Source: an uncultured Clostridia bacterium
Lineage (GTDB): Bacteria; Bacillota; Clostridia; Christensenellales; UBA1242
Direction of reading: 5' to 3'
Assembly (NCBI GenBank): GCA_934747255.1
Contig: CAKVGH010000001.1
Location: forward strand, 62,001-126,000
Length of the DNA: 64,000 nucleotides
Each line of letters starts with the position of its first letter. Positions within the stretch are counted from its first letter, which is position 1. The translations under genes and the position numbers were made by a program. The notes under the pieces were generated by a model. It ran no database searches, had not been told where the DNA came from, and was given only the letters and a program-made list of their open reading frames with translations. Shown here in pieces: positions 25,357 to 34,318 of the stretch.

Positions 25357-26928
25357 TTATAGAGTATCTAGGTAATCTTCGTAAGTGCAAAGTTTATCAA
25401 ATTCCTTTGTTTTGTTAATTACGATAATTCGATTAGCGACTGTTTGCATAAGTTCGTGATCGTGTGAACTAAATAAAATTACGCCACTAAAATTTTGCAT
25501 ACCTTTGTTTAGTGATTGAATTGATTCAAGGTCTAGGTGGTTTGTTGGTTCATCAAATATCAACACATTACCACTATTTAACATTGTCTTTGCTAGCATA
25601 CATCTAACCTTTTCGCCACCCGACAAAACCTTTGCTTTTTTCAAGGCTTCTTCGCCCGAAAATAACATTCTACCTAGCCAACTGCGTAAAAATGTTTGCT
25701 CGTGTTCTTTGGAGAATTGTCCTAGCCATTCCACAAGGTTTAGGTCACAATTATCAAAGTAGTCATTATAGTTTTGTGGCATATAGCAGGTGGTAATTGT
25801 CTTACCCCACTTGATAGTGCCTTCATAGTCATCATCTTTGCCAGCCAAAATGTCAAATAATTTTGATAATAGCAAACTGTTATCACTCAAAAATGCCACT
25901 TTTTCGTCCTTTCTAATAGTAAAACTGACATTTTCAAAAAATCCTTTTTTGGTAAGGTTTTCTACCATCAAAACTTCGTTACCAATATCTCTTTCTGGCT
26001 TAAAATCAACATAAGGGTATTTTCGATTGCTTGGCACAATGTCGTTTAGAGTGAGTTTTTCAAGTTCCTTTTTTCTAGAAGTTGCTTGTCTACTCTTACT
26101 TGCATTAGCACTAAATCTTGCAATAAATTCTTTAAGTTCTTCGGCTCTCGCTTCCATCTTTTTGTTTTGTTCTCTTGCCTGTCTTTGCAAAAGTTGGTTT
26201 GTTTCATACCAAAAGTCATAGTTACCTACAAACATATTGATTTTGCCATAGTCAACATCGCAAATATTAGTACAAATTTTATTCAAAAAGTGTCTGTTAT
26301 GTGAAACTACAATGACAATATTTTCAAAGTCAAGCAAAAAGTTTTCGAGCCATCTAACCGTTTTTGCGTCCAAATTATTAGTTGGTTCGTCAAGCACCAA
26401 AATATCTGGATTACCAAATAATGCCTGTGCTAAAAGCACCTTGACTTTCATTTTGCTATCCAAATCTTTCATTAACATATAGTGGTATTCATTACCAACA
26501 CCAAGACCATTTAATAGGTTTTGTGCGTCACTTTCGGCTTCGTAACCACCTAGTTCCATAAATTCATTTTCTAGTTCGCCCGCTTTAATACCATCTTCTT
26601 CGTTAAAATCTGGTTTTGAATATAAAGCGTCTTTTTCTCTCATAATGGAAAATAATTTTTTGTGTCCCGACAATACGGTATCTAACACAGTGTAATCATT
26701 GTATTTTTCCTGATTTTGTTCTAACACACTCATTCTTTCATTAGGCGATATAAAAACTTCTCCGCTGGTTGGTTCTAACTCACCTGTGAGTATTCTTAAA
26801 AAAGTGGACTTTCCAGCACCATTTGCGCCGATTATTCCATAACAATTACCTTTTGTAAACTTCAAATTTACATCATCATAAAGTTTTTTATCCGAAAATC
26901 TTAAACTTAAATTACTTACTTGTATCAT
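25357..26928 (-). CDS. ABC-F family ATPase (YbiT/YkpA-like) with one degenerate site
   Basis: The 523-residue cytoplasmic protein has two ATPase domains and no membrane part, as in ABC-F translation factors. Domain 1 has intact Walker A GANGAGKST (34-42) and Walker B ILVLDEPTNNLD, but its signature is LDSKMK instead of LSGGQ. Domain 2 has LSGGEKVR and DEPTNHLD, but its P-loop reads FLSDNSLLLSKLF with no GK[ST]. One composite ATP site should work and one should not. A Lys/Arg/Glu-rich linker lies between domains. Role on the ribosome is inferred from family. The start has a weak AAGG site. Confidence 0.9.
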   Translation of the reverse strand: MIQVSNLSLRFSDKKLYDDVNLKFTKGNCYGIIGANGAGKSTFLRILTGELEPTSGEVFISPNERMSVLEQNQEKYNDYTVLDTVLSGHKKLFSIMREKDALYSKPDFNEEDGIKAGELENEFMELGGYEAESDAQNLLNGLGVGNEYHYMLMKDLDSKMKVKVLLAQALFGNPDILVLDEPTNNLDAKTVRWLENFLLDFENIVIVVSHNRHFLNKICTNICDVDYGKINMFVGNYDFWYETNQLLQRQAREQNKKMEARAEELKEFIARFSANASKSRQATSRKKELEKLTLNDIVPSNRKYPYVDFKPERDIGNEVLMVENLTKKGFFENVSFTIRKDEKVAFLSDNSLLLSKLFDILAGKDDDYEGTIKWGKTITTCYMPQNYNDYFDNCDLNLVEWLGQFSKEHEQTFLRSWLGRMLFSGEEALKKAKVLSGGEKVRCMLAKTMLNSGNVLIFDEPTNHLDLESIQSLNKGMQNFSGVILFSSHDHELMQTVANRIIVINKTKEFDKLCTYEDYLDTL

Positions 26929-27081
26929 AAAACCTATTCCTTTTTGTTTTTTCCACTAGCATTATAACATTTTTTTTAATAAAATCAAGTTGTTTAATTG
27001 ACATAATATGATAAAATATAAATATAAATAATTATAATAATAGTAGTTATTTTGTAAAAACTATTGTTAAGGGAAATGTTA

Positions 27082-28143
27082 ATGAAAAAGTGGATTTGGA
27101 TAACAATTTTGACGCTTTTGTCAGCAGGGGCTATTGTTATGAGTTGGATTGCACCATTCTATCTAGTTTGGAGCATTGTTTTTACTGTATCAACAAGTTT
27201 GTCCTACCTATTTTTTCTAATAACCATACTTCTTAACCATAAATGGCAAAAATTAGCAATAGCCATAAATATAGCAGTTATTTGCATTGTTGCCTTGTTT
27301 ACCATTTTTTATTACACGGGACTACTTGACCATTTTTCAAGTTTAGAAGAAACACGAAAATGGTTTGATAGTTTTGGTGCTTGGGCATGGGTAATATTCT
27401 TCCTAATTCAAATAGCACAAGTGGTTATATTACCTATTCCTGCCCAAATAACCACTATTGCGGGCGTACTAATTTTTGGAGCATTAAAAGCATTTATTAT
27501 TAGTGCAATAGCCATTGTGATTGGTTCGTTTATCTGCTTTGCTATCGGTAGGCATTTGGGCGTTAAGGTGGCATACAAAATTGCAAGTAAAGAAACCGTA
27601 GACAAATATAGAGATTTACTAACAAAAAAAGGCAAGGTACTTTTGCCTGTAATGTTTCTGTTCCCAGCATTCCCTGATGACCTATTATGTTTTATTGCCG
27701 GAACAACGAAAATAACTTGGGGTTACTTTATTTGGGTTACTCTTTTAACAAGACTAATTGGCGTTGCTTGTATTTGTTGGTTTGGCAGTGGCGATTTAAT
27801 TCCTTTTCACGGCTGGGGCATACCAGTATGGATAGTCATAGCCATAGCAATGATTTTTATAATTTACTTTTTGTTTAAGTATCAGGAAAAAGTTGAAGAA
27901 TGGGTAATCGCTACCTTTACAAAAAATGGCAAAGAAAAAATCAAACAAAAAAAGAAAAAACAAATGGAAGAAAAGTTAACACAAGAAGCCAAACAAACTC
28001 AAAAGCAAGACAGTAAAGAGTATGTTAATTTTCAAGATGCTAGTAAAACTAAAAATAACTATGTAAACTTTCAAAAACTTGAAAACTCAAATGGGTTTGA
28101 AAATACCACTAATGAGAATATTTCTCAAAATAATGATAAATAA
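27082..28143 (+). CDS. VTT/DedA-family membrane protein (TVP38/TMEM64 type)
   Basis: The ATG eight bases after AAGGG gives 353 residues. It has two N-terminal helices and then a VTT domain: QVVILPIPAQITTIAGVLIFG, FAIGRHLG and FPAFPDDLLCFIAG. The family moves lipids or polyprenyl carriers across the membrane. The last 75 residues are Lys/Gln/Asn-rich with YVNFQ twice. The VTT domain is paralogous to the N-terminal part of the fusion at 31729-34263 (FPIFPDDILCYIAG). It stands alone with a terminator 200 bases on. Confidence 0.9.
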   Translation: MKKWIWITILTLLSAGAIVMSWIAPFYLVWSIVFTVSTSLSYLFFLITILLNHKWQKLAIAINIAVICIVALFTIFYYTGLLDHFSSLEETRKWFDSFGAWAWVIFFLIQIAQVVILPIPAQITTIAGVLIFGALKAFIISAIAIVIGSFICFAIGRHLGVKVAYKIASKETVDKYRDLLTKKGKVLLPVMFLFPAFPDDLLCFIAGTTKITWGYFIWVTLLTRLIGVACICWFGSGDLIPFHGWGIPVWIVIAIAMIFIIYFLFKYQEKVEEWVIATFTKNGKEKIKQKKKKQMEEKLTQEAKQTQKQDSKEYVNFQDASKTKNNYVNFQKLENSNGFENTTNENISQNNDK

Positions 28144-28685
28144 CAATCATTAAAAAAATGTTAAAATATTTATAAAAAAACGGCTAAAAATTACCAAAAA
28201 ACATCAAATAATTAAAAAAAATTAGTTATAATAGTAAATAAAAAGATTTGACATTTGTTAAATCAATATTATTAAATTTTAATTTGCTATTATTAGTAAA
28301 ACCAGATTAAATTAAAATTAAGTGATATTGAGTATTAAAATATAAAAACTTTTGCTATCTCTAAAAGCAAAAGTTTTTTAATAAAATTTTGAGAGAGCAA
28401 TAGTTGCAACTTACTCTCTCTATTATAAACTGATATATATCAGGAATGGCGTATACATAATCAGTGTATTATATTGCGTCAAAATGTGTTACAGTTTTTT
28501 CTAAATAAAATTTTATAATTGTTTTTTATATTTATTTGTTTTATATAAAAATCTGCTTACGCTATTATCTTGCCACAATAATTAAAGTTATAATAAAATA
28601 TTTTTAGTCACTTAAAGTCAGGCACAAATTATTGAATAAAAATTTTTGTTTTTCACAAACTATATTTGCTATTAAGGAGGATATT
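28144..28685. other. Long gap with terminator and inverted repeats
   Basis: It holds the terminator at 28345-28381, then GAGAGA-GCAA-TAG-TTGC followed by TCTCTC (28391-28420) and the palindrome CTGATATATATCAG (28430-28443). No gene is seen. The Cys-rich gene's AAGGAGG lies at the end. Confidence 0.5.
28345..28381 (+). terminator. Rho-independent terminator
   Basis: AAACTTTTGCT and AGCAAAAGTTTTTT form an 11-pair stem with a loop of about nine bases. Confidence 0.8.
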
Positions 28686-28898
28686 ATGGCAGAAAAATGT
28701 ACTTGTGGCTGTGAAGTAAACAGTTCAGGAAACTATTGTTGTTGCAACTGCGGACAAAAAATTTATCTTGATGAAGGTCAAACCCTTCCACCTTGTCCTA
28801 GATGTACAAATCAAACATTTGAAAAAGAAACTAACGAAAACAAAGAGTACTTTCAAGAAAAAAGTCACTGTTACGAAAAAAATTGCAACTGCAAATAA
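28686..28898 (+). CDS. Cys-rich zinc-ribbon-like small protein
   Basis: AAGGAGG lies seven bases before the ATG. The 70-residue protein has 12 Cys: KCTCGC, YCCCNCG and PPCPRC in the first 40 residues, and HCYEKNCNCK at the end. The middle, GQTLPPCPRC, resembles zinc-ribbon halves. No signal peptide is present, so it is cytoplasmic. A metal-binding or metal-sensing role is inferred only from cysteines. A terminator follows the stop at once. Confidence 0.75.
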   Translation: MAEKCTCGCEVNSSGNYCCCNCGQKIYLDEGQTLPPCPRCTNQTFEKETNENKEYFQEKSHCYEKNCNCK

Positions 28899-28936
28899 TA
28901 AAAAAAGATTGGTTATTAAAAGCCAATCTTTTTTAT
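28899..28936 (+). terminator. Terminator of the Cys-rich gene
   Basis: AAAAAAGATTGG and CCAATCTTTTTT pair around a nine-base loop, starting at the stop codon. Confidence 0.85.
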
Positions 28937-28942
28937 TTAGTA

Positions 28943-28971
28943 TTGACAACCAGCAAATTTTATTATAAAAT
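28943..28971 (+). promoter_or_regulatory. Promoter of the 215-residue unknown gene
   Basis: TTGACA, 17 bases, TAAAAT lies 26 bases before the ATG at 28998. Confidence 0.75.
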
Positions 28972-28997
28972 AATACAAGTTAATTTAAGGAGTTGTT

Positions 28998-29645
28998 ATG
29001 AAAAACGAAGAATACGCATATCACGGAATTATAACATTTTTGGAAATTCCATTGAAAGGCTCTGAATATGAACAAGATATCAAAAATTACGCAAACTTTT
29101 TGCTTCAATTTGGAATGTCCTATGAAAAATACGGAAAATTCACAAAAGATGGATTAGGAATTGGAACCTTTATTGAAATAATCGATGAATCGCCAAGTCA
29201 TTTTTATTTAATTGCAGACACCGCTTTGAATGTAATAGAAAATTATATTAAAAAATACAAGCATAAGGGCTACGACATAGAAGCCAACAAAGTTTGTTTT
29301 GGTACATTAAAATTATTAAAGTATATGTATTACTTCACAAAAGACGCATCGTGTACTCACAGCGAAAGAGTAAACAAATTGTTTCACGAAATGGAAAAAG
29401 TTTGTGAAGAAACTTATGACGAAGTTTGGACAGATGCAGACCTTGCCAACCCATACAACGAAAGACACGGTTCAAGAAGAAGTAAAAACATTAAGTCTTT
29501 TGATGATAGACAGCAACTAAAACAAGACAGAAAATATGACGATGGTTTTGGAAAGGCTAACCGAAGCAAAGCCATTAAGATTAGAAAAGAACTTGACAAG
29601 TTAGACGACCAAGACATTGAAGACGCATTAGTTGAAGAATTTTAA
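28998..29645 (+). CDS. Hypothetical cytoplasmic protein
   Basis: The start has AAGGAG eight bases upstream. The 215-residue protein has no membrane segment. Residues 1-150 are mixed helical with aromatic residues. The last 60 are strongly charged, with RHGSRRSK and DDRQQLKQDRKYDDG, and end in an acidic tail. I do not recognise a family. It has its own consensus-like promoter and a strong terminator, so it is a well-expressed single gene. Confidence 0.75.
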   Translation: MKNEEYAYHGIITFLEIPLKGSEYEQDIKNYANFLLQFGMSYEKYGKFTKDGLGIGTFIEIIDESPSHFYLIADTALNVIENYIKKYKHKGYDIEANKVCFGTLKLLKYMYYFTKDASCTHSERVNKLFHEMEKVCEETYDEVWTDADLANPYNERHGSRRSKNIKSFDDRQQLKQDRKYDDGFGKANRSKAIKIRKELDKLDDQDIEDALVEEF

Positions 29646-29686
29646 TAAAAAAACGCATAGACAAAAAGTCTGTGCGTTTTTTTTGT
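29646..29686 (+). terminator. Strong terminator
   Basis: AAAACGCATAGAC-AAAAA-GTCTGTGCGTTTTTTTT forms a 13-pair stem with one wobble. Confidence 0.88.
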
Positions 29687-29862
29687 TTTATAGTTTATCA
29701 CAACTCAATAAAATGTTTAATCTATGATAAACTTATTAAACAATTTATCATCTAACATAAATCATTTTAATTTATAAAACTTAGGAATACAAATACCTTT
29801 TATTCACAATTCTTTTCAGCAAATTTGGACTTATTTTTTTGAAATATATTTTATAAAGGCAA

Positions 29863-29897
29863 CAAAAAACACATTAACCATTTGGTATAATGTGCTT
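29863..29897 (-). terminator. Terminator of the DUF4097-like gene
   Basis: On the minus strand CACATTA and TAATGTG pair across an 11-base loop and run into TTTTTTGTTG. Confidence 0.7.
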
Positions 29898-29911
29898 TTC
29901 TTTTTTTATTC

Positions 29912-31612
29912 TTACACTTTTTCAACCGCTTCAATTCCGCCCGTTTGAGAAGTAATTGTCATACTATCTGTTTGAGAAGCAGAAGCATTGTTAACGAGTA
30001 TTGTTGCTACACTACTATTTTCTTCCGTTGTAAGTAAAATTCTATCTCCGCTGTTTTTTGGATAAGAAGAATAATTTATGCTACCGAATTTAATTTTGTA
30101 ATTTGCATTTGAATTTTTGCTTCTAACTGTTTTCAAAATAAAATCTGCAACTGGGGCTTTTACCTTTACAAGTCTGTTAGATTCAATTACGCTTGCTCCC
30201 TTTACCGCAATATAATCAATATCAATATTTGCATTTTCAGTTGTAATATTTACAGCACTTGCAACATTCTTTGCAACAATGTTACCATTTTTGCCTTCAA
30301 TAGTTAATCCATATTCACTATTTGATAGATTTGACAAGTAACTAATTATCTTTGTGTTTAAGTATTCGTTTCTTGTCTTTAACGCACTAGAAACATTTTC
30401 TGTGCCTAGCAATTTTCCATCATTAAATGTAACATTAACACTACCATTTTCGGTTTGAACCATTACTTTTTTGTAAGCATTATTTACTGTAACTTGACCA
30501 TTTGTAGTTTTTAGTTCTAGCGAATAATAACTTTTGCCAATAGTAATCGCACCTTTTGTAGTTTCTAGTTTTTTGATTGAGTTAATGTTAGATTTATTGT
30601 CGTTATCATCAAGTGTGTAATTCCAAGAGTTATAGATTGAATTTGGGTCTTCAACAAAATTTCCAATATTGTCAATCTTGATGTTTGTATTTTCACCTTT
30701 GATATAGACATCTTTAACGATTGTGTTTACATTTACACTAGCCGATTTGCTTTGAACAAGCAAGTTATCAAAAACATAATTTTTAACCGTTATAGAGCCA
30801 CCTTCGGCGTAATATTCAATGTTATTTGCTTCGTTAACAGTAACAAATGGAGCATTTTCCTGATTTTCTACTGACGATGCTTTTACGATAAGATTATTTA
30901 CTTTTTTGAAGTTGTAATTACCAATCTTGCTATCAATGATTACAGTTCCTGTGATTTCGTTTTCAACGGTCACTTTACCCAAAATGTTTTTTAATGTCAT
31001 TGAGCCTGTAATATCATAGTTGCCAAACGAAATTGTACCGTTTGTTGCTTCGCAAGTGCAAGTCAAGTTGTTTAATTTTAATTGATTTGCCGTATCATCA
31101 CCAAATGATGCTACACCGCCCTTTGTTGTTGTAGAAACATTGATTTTGTTATTTTGCATAAAACTTTTTGGCACTGCAACCGTTAGCAAGGTATCTCTTT
31201 TCAAAAACAAACCAGTTGGCTCGTTTACCGAAATAGTAAATGTCTTTGATGTTTCGTCATAAGATTGAGTTGTTGTAGCAAGTTTGTTTGAATCTAATGC
31301 GTTTGTAAAACCAATAACATTGTTTTTAAGTTTTACATCAATCATATTGTTTTGTTCCATAACAACAACTTGAACATTAAAATTGCCAGAGTCAATAACA
31401 ATGTTATATTCGCCGTTTGATTGGCTAAACAAAGCATTATCCTTTTCTAAAAATGCTTCGCTGTAAGGGTCAGCAGTATTATTTAAGTAAGAATAGCCAA
31501 AAATTCGTGTAGATGGAAAAATTACCAAAACGCCAGTGCAAATTATAACCGCACCGAGTAATATTCCTGCTAAAATCAAAATTCCCACCAAAATTCGTTT
31601 AACAACTTCCAT
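29912..31612 (-). CDS. Membrane-anchored DUF4097-like adhesin-type protein
   Basis: The ATG has AGGAG at good spacing. The 566-residue protein has one N-terminal membrane span (about 7-33) and a long outer part of short beta-strands. Repeated motifs such as TTKGAITIG, TTNGQVTVN, TENGSVNVT and GKNGNIVAKN fit the right-handed beta-helix repeat of DUF4097 proteins. The function of this family is unsettled; it is found in envelope-stress and surface contexts. It is a single-gene transcript. Confidence 0.8.
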   Translation of the reverse strand: MEVVKRILVGILILAGILLGAVIICTGVLVIFPSTRIFGYSYLNNTADPYSEAFLEKDNALFSQSNGEYNIVIDSGNFNVQVVVMEQNNMIDVKLKNNVIGFTNALDSNKLATTTQSYDETSKTFTISVNEPTGLFLKRDTLLTVAVPKSFMQNNKINVSTTTKGGVASFGDDTANQLKLNNLTCTCEATNGTISFGNYDITGSMTLKNILGKVTVENEITGTVIIDSKIGNYNFKKVNNLIVKASSVENQENAPFVTVNEANNIEYYAEGGSITVKNYVFDNLLVQSKSASVNVNTIVKDVYIKGENTNIKIDNIGNFVEDPNSIYNSWNYTLDDNDNKSNINSIKKLETTKGAITIGKSYYSLELKTTNGQVTVNNAYKKVMVQTENGSVNVTFNDGKLLGTENVSSALKTRNEYLNTKIISYLSNLSNSEYGLTIEGKNGNIVAKNVASAVNITTENANIDIDYIAVKGASVIESNRLVKVKAPVADFILKTVRSKNSNANYKIKFGSINYSSYPKNSGDRILLTTEENSSVATILVNNASASQTDSMTITSQTGGIEAVEKV

Positions 31613-31687
31613 AATTTACTCCTAAATTTATTTTTATTATTATATAATAACATTTTGCAAAAATCAATAGGTTTTATAAATAAAATA

Positions 31688-31720
31688 AAATCACACCCAT
31701 AGTTAAGTGTGATTTTTTTG
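31688..31720. terminator. Terminator after the VTT-AlaRS fusion
   Basis: AAATCACAC and GTGTGATTT pair across a ten-base loop with T runs on both strands, nine bases past the stop. Confidence 0.75.
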
Positions 31721-31728
31721 TAAAAATA

Positions 31729-34263
31729 TTATTTTAATATTGCTTTTATTCTTCTTATACCTGCTCCGCAACTTTCTTCCTTTTGCAAAACAAATTCTCC
31801 TAATTCACTTGTGTTTTTAACATGTGGACCTGTGCAAATTTCCTTTGAAATATCGCCGATTTTATAAACAGTAACAACATCTGGGTATCTTTCGATAAAC
31901 TGATGTTCTGCCCCAATTTCAACTGCTTTTTGTTTTGGCATTTCTTCACAGGTAACATCTAGTCCTTGTTTTATCCAACCATTTACAATATCTGCTATCT
32001 TTTTAAGTTCTTCTTCTGTCATTTTGTGGTCGCAAGGGAAATCGAAACGCAATCTTTCGCTTGTGATATTAGAACCCATTTGATGAGATGATGGTCCTAA
32101 AACAAGTTTTAAGGCAGCGTTTAGAAGGTGCGTTGCTGTATGATACTTTGTGGTTTGATAAGAAGTATCTTGAAGTCCGCTCTTAAACTCGCCATTTGGA
32201 GTTGCCTTACTTTTTTCTTGATGTTCCTTAAAACATTCGTCAAAGCCTTGTTTGTCAACTTCATAGCCCCTTTCGTGAGCAAGTTCTTCGGTCAATTCTA
32301 CTGGGAAACCAAATGTATCGTAAAGTCTAAAACAAGCTTTTCCGTTGATGATATTTTCAACAACTTCGCCTTTTTGACTAGCAAAGGCTTTGTGATTTTC
32401 AATCTTTTGAATTACCTTTTCAAATTCTTTTAAGCCTTGTTCCAAAGTCTTTTCAAACTTGGTAATTTCTTTTAAGATTTCGCTAACAATATATTCTTCA
32501 TTTTCAATTAGTCTTGGATATGCTTCCGTGTAAACTTTTTCGATATAAATTTTTGCTACATCTACAAGTTTTGCTGGTTCAATTTTAATAAATTTAGCAT
32601 ATCTAACTGCTCTACGAAGCAATCTTCTTAATATATAGCCAGCACCAACATTTGAAGGAAGCAAACTATTTTCATCACCGATAAGCATTACACTTGTTCT
32701 AATATGGTCAGCAATAACTCTCATTGCCTTTGACTCGCTTTCGTCCTTGTCATAAACAAAGCGACTTTCTTTTTCTAGATAATGAATTACATCAGTAAAC
32801 AAGTCTGTTTTATAACTATCGGTCAAGCCATTTAAGAACATTAACATTCTTTCAAAGCCAAAGCCTGTATCTACATTTTTATTGTCAAGTGGTACATAGC
32901 CATTTTCCAACTTTTTGTATTGCATATAAACATCGTTACCGATTTCAACATACCTACCGCAAGAACAATTTATGTCACAAGTATCGCAACATTTTTTGTC
33001 GTGTCTAGGATAAAACCACTCGTTATCTGGTCCGCAAGGAGTACCAACAGTTCCTTCAAGTTCCCACCAGTTATCATCTTTACCAAGATAGAAAATATTT
33101 TCTGCCTTAATACCCAAAGTTTTTAGATATGAAGCAGTTTCTTCATCTCTTGGAACACTATCGTTTCCAGCAAACACTGTACAACAAATTTTGTCTTTAT
33201 CAAGTCCAAATTCCTTTGTGAGCAATTCAAAAGTCCAAGCAGTTTTTTCCTTTTTGAAATAATCGCCCAAACTCCAATTTCCCATCATTTCAAAGAATGT
33301 ATGGTGTGAGCAATCGCCGACCGATTCAATATCTACTGTTCTAACACAACCTTGCACATTGCAAAGTCTTGTGCCCATAGGGTGCTTTTTACCAAGCAAA
33401 TATGGCATTAGTGGTTGCATTCCAGCCACATTAAACATAACACCAGTAGTTCCATCGCCAATAAGCGAAACTGCTCCTATGTTTTTATGTCCCCTAGCCT
33501 CATAAAAATTTAGCCATTTATTTCTCAATTCCTTTGATGTAATTTTCATATTTACGCCTTCTTCTTTATCTTTTTGAATTTTTGGGTTATATTTATATTT
33601 TACTATAAAGTATGCAACTATCAGTGCTACAAAGACAGTACCTAAAATGATAAGTTCAACTGGTCCGTTTGTTCCACCAAATGCAAACATAAATGAGAAC
33701 AAACCTATGCTTCTGCCAATAAAGTTTGCAAACAAGTACCAAGCAAAGTTCATTTTAACACTGCCCGCTATGTAACAAAGTATGTCGTCTGGGAAGATAG
33801 GAAATAGCACTGTTAAAAAGTAAATAAGCAAACTGCGTTTCTTTTTGAAAACATTGCACCACTTTTCGTAATCTTCTTCGCTACCCGCAGCCCATAAAAC
33901 TGCTTTTTTGCCCCATTTTAATCCAACAAAGTATGCTACCAAAACACCTGTCATATATGCTAGCATTGTAATGCCAAACATAAACAAATTTACCTGTTGA
34001 CCAAATAAGTTTACGCACCCAAATGTGTTACGATAAATTTCAATTCCTGCAATCGTGATGAAATACGATGGTACAGGAATAAAACAAACCTGCAAAAACT
34101 GCATTAGAAAGAATATCAAGTAGCCAAAGCCAGCCATTCTTTCAAAAAAGCCTTGCAGAGCAACCGTAACAGCATCAATGGAAAATAATATTTCAAAAGC
34201 AACAATTATCGCAAAAATAATTATTCCCATTTTTAGTAATTTTAAGATTTGTTCTTTTTTCAT
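31729..34263 (-). CDS. alaS: Fusion of VTT/DedA membrane domain with short alanyl-tRNA synthetase
   Basis: One uninterrupted 844-residue frame joins two unrelated parts. Residues about 10-225 are a VTT domain with five or six helices and FPIFPDDILCYIAG. Residues 239-844 are AlaRS: FNVAGMQPLMPY, HHTFFEMMGNWSLGDYF and GFGFERM form the class II core, and TATHLLNAAL plus CTGPHVKNT form the editing site. The C-terminal C-Ala domain is absent. The junction follows the last helix by about 12 charged residues. Met239 (33549) has AGAAGG seven bases upstream and could start a free synthetase. The start at 34263 has a weak GTGG site and a good promoter. If real, AlaRS would be membrane-tethered. Confidence 0.92.
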   Translation of the reverse strand: MKKEQILKLLKMGIIIFAIIVAFEILFSIDAVTVALQGFFERMAGFGYLIFFLMQFLQVCFIPVPSYFITIAGIEIYRNTFGCVNLFGQQVNLFMFGITMLAYMTGVLVAYFVGLKWGKKAVLWAAGSEEDYEKWCNVFKKKRSLLIYFLTVLFPIFPDDILCYIAGSVKMNFAWYLFANFIGRSIGLFSFMFAFGGTNGPVELIILGTVFVALIVAYFIVKYKYNPKIQKDKEEGVNMKITSKELRNKWLNFYEARGHKNIGAVSLIGDGTTGVMFNVAGMQPLMPYLLGKKHPMGTRLCNVQGCVRTVDIESVGDCSHHTFFEMMGNWSLGDYFKKEKTAWTFELLTKEFGLDKDKICCTVFAGNDSVPRDEETASYLKTLGIKAENIFYLGKDDNWWELEGTVGTPCGPDNEWFYPRHDKKCCDTCDINCSCGRYVEIGNDVYMQYKKLENGYVPLDNKNVDTGFGFERMLMFLNGLTDSYKTDLFTDVIHYLEKESRFVYDKDESESKAMRVIADHIRTSVMLIGDENSLLPSNVGAGYILRRLLRRAVRYAKFIKIEPAKLVDVAKIYIEKVYTEAYPRLIENEEYIVSEILKEITKFEKTLEQGLKEFEKVIQKIENHKAFASQKGEVVENIINGKACFRLYDTFGFPVELTEELAHERGYEVDKQGFDECFKEHQEKSKATPNGEFKSGLQDTSYQTTKYHTATHLLNAALKLVLGPSSHQMGSNITSERLRFDFPCDHKMTEEELKKIADIVNGWIKQGLDVTCEEMPKQKAVEIGAEHQFIERYPDVVTVYKIGDISKEICTGPHVKNTSELGEFVLQKEESCGAGIRRIKAILK

Positions 34264-34283
34264 TTAATATACCACAACTTATT

Positions 34284-34312
34284 ATTTTATTTATTTATAT
34301 AAATAAAGTCAA
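34284..34312 (-). promoter_or_regulatory. Promoter of the VTT-AlaRS gene
   Basis: On the minus strand TTGACT, 17 bases, TAAAAT lies 20 bases before the ATG at 34263, so the gene has its own promoter. Confidence 0.7.
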
Positions 34313-34318
34313 ATATTT

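Noticed and set aside
25344..25357. Purine riboswitch for the NCS2 permease
   Set aside because: Only 12 bases separate it from the upstream ABC-F gene, too few for an aptamer.
28430..28443. CTGATATATATCAG as an attachment or transposon site
   Set aside because: It is a single palindrome with no partner copy, integrase or duplication in the window.
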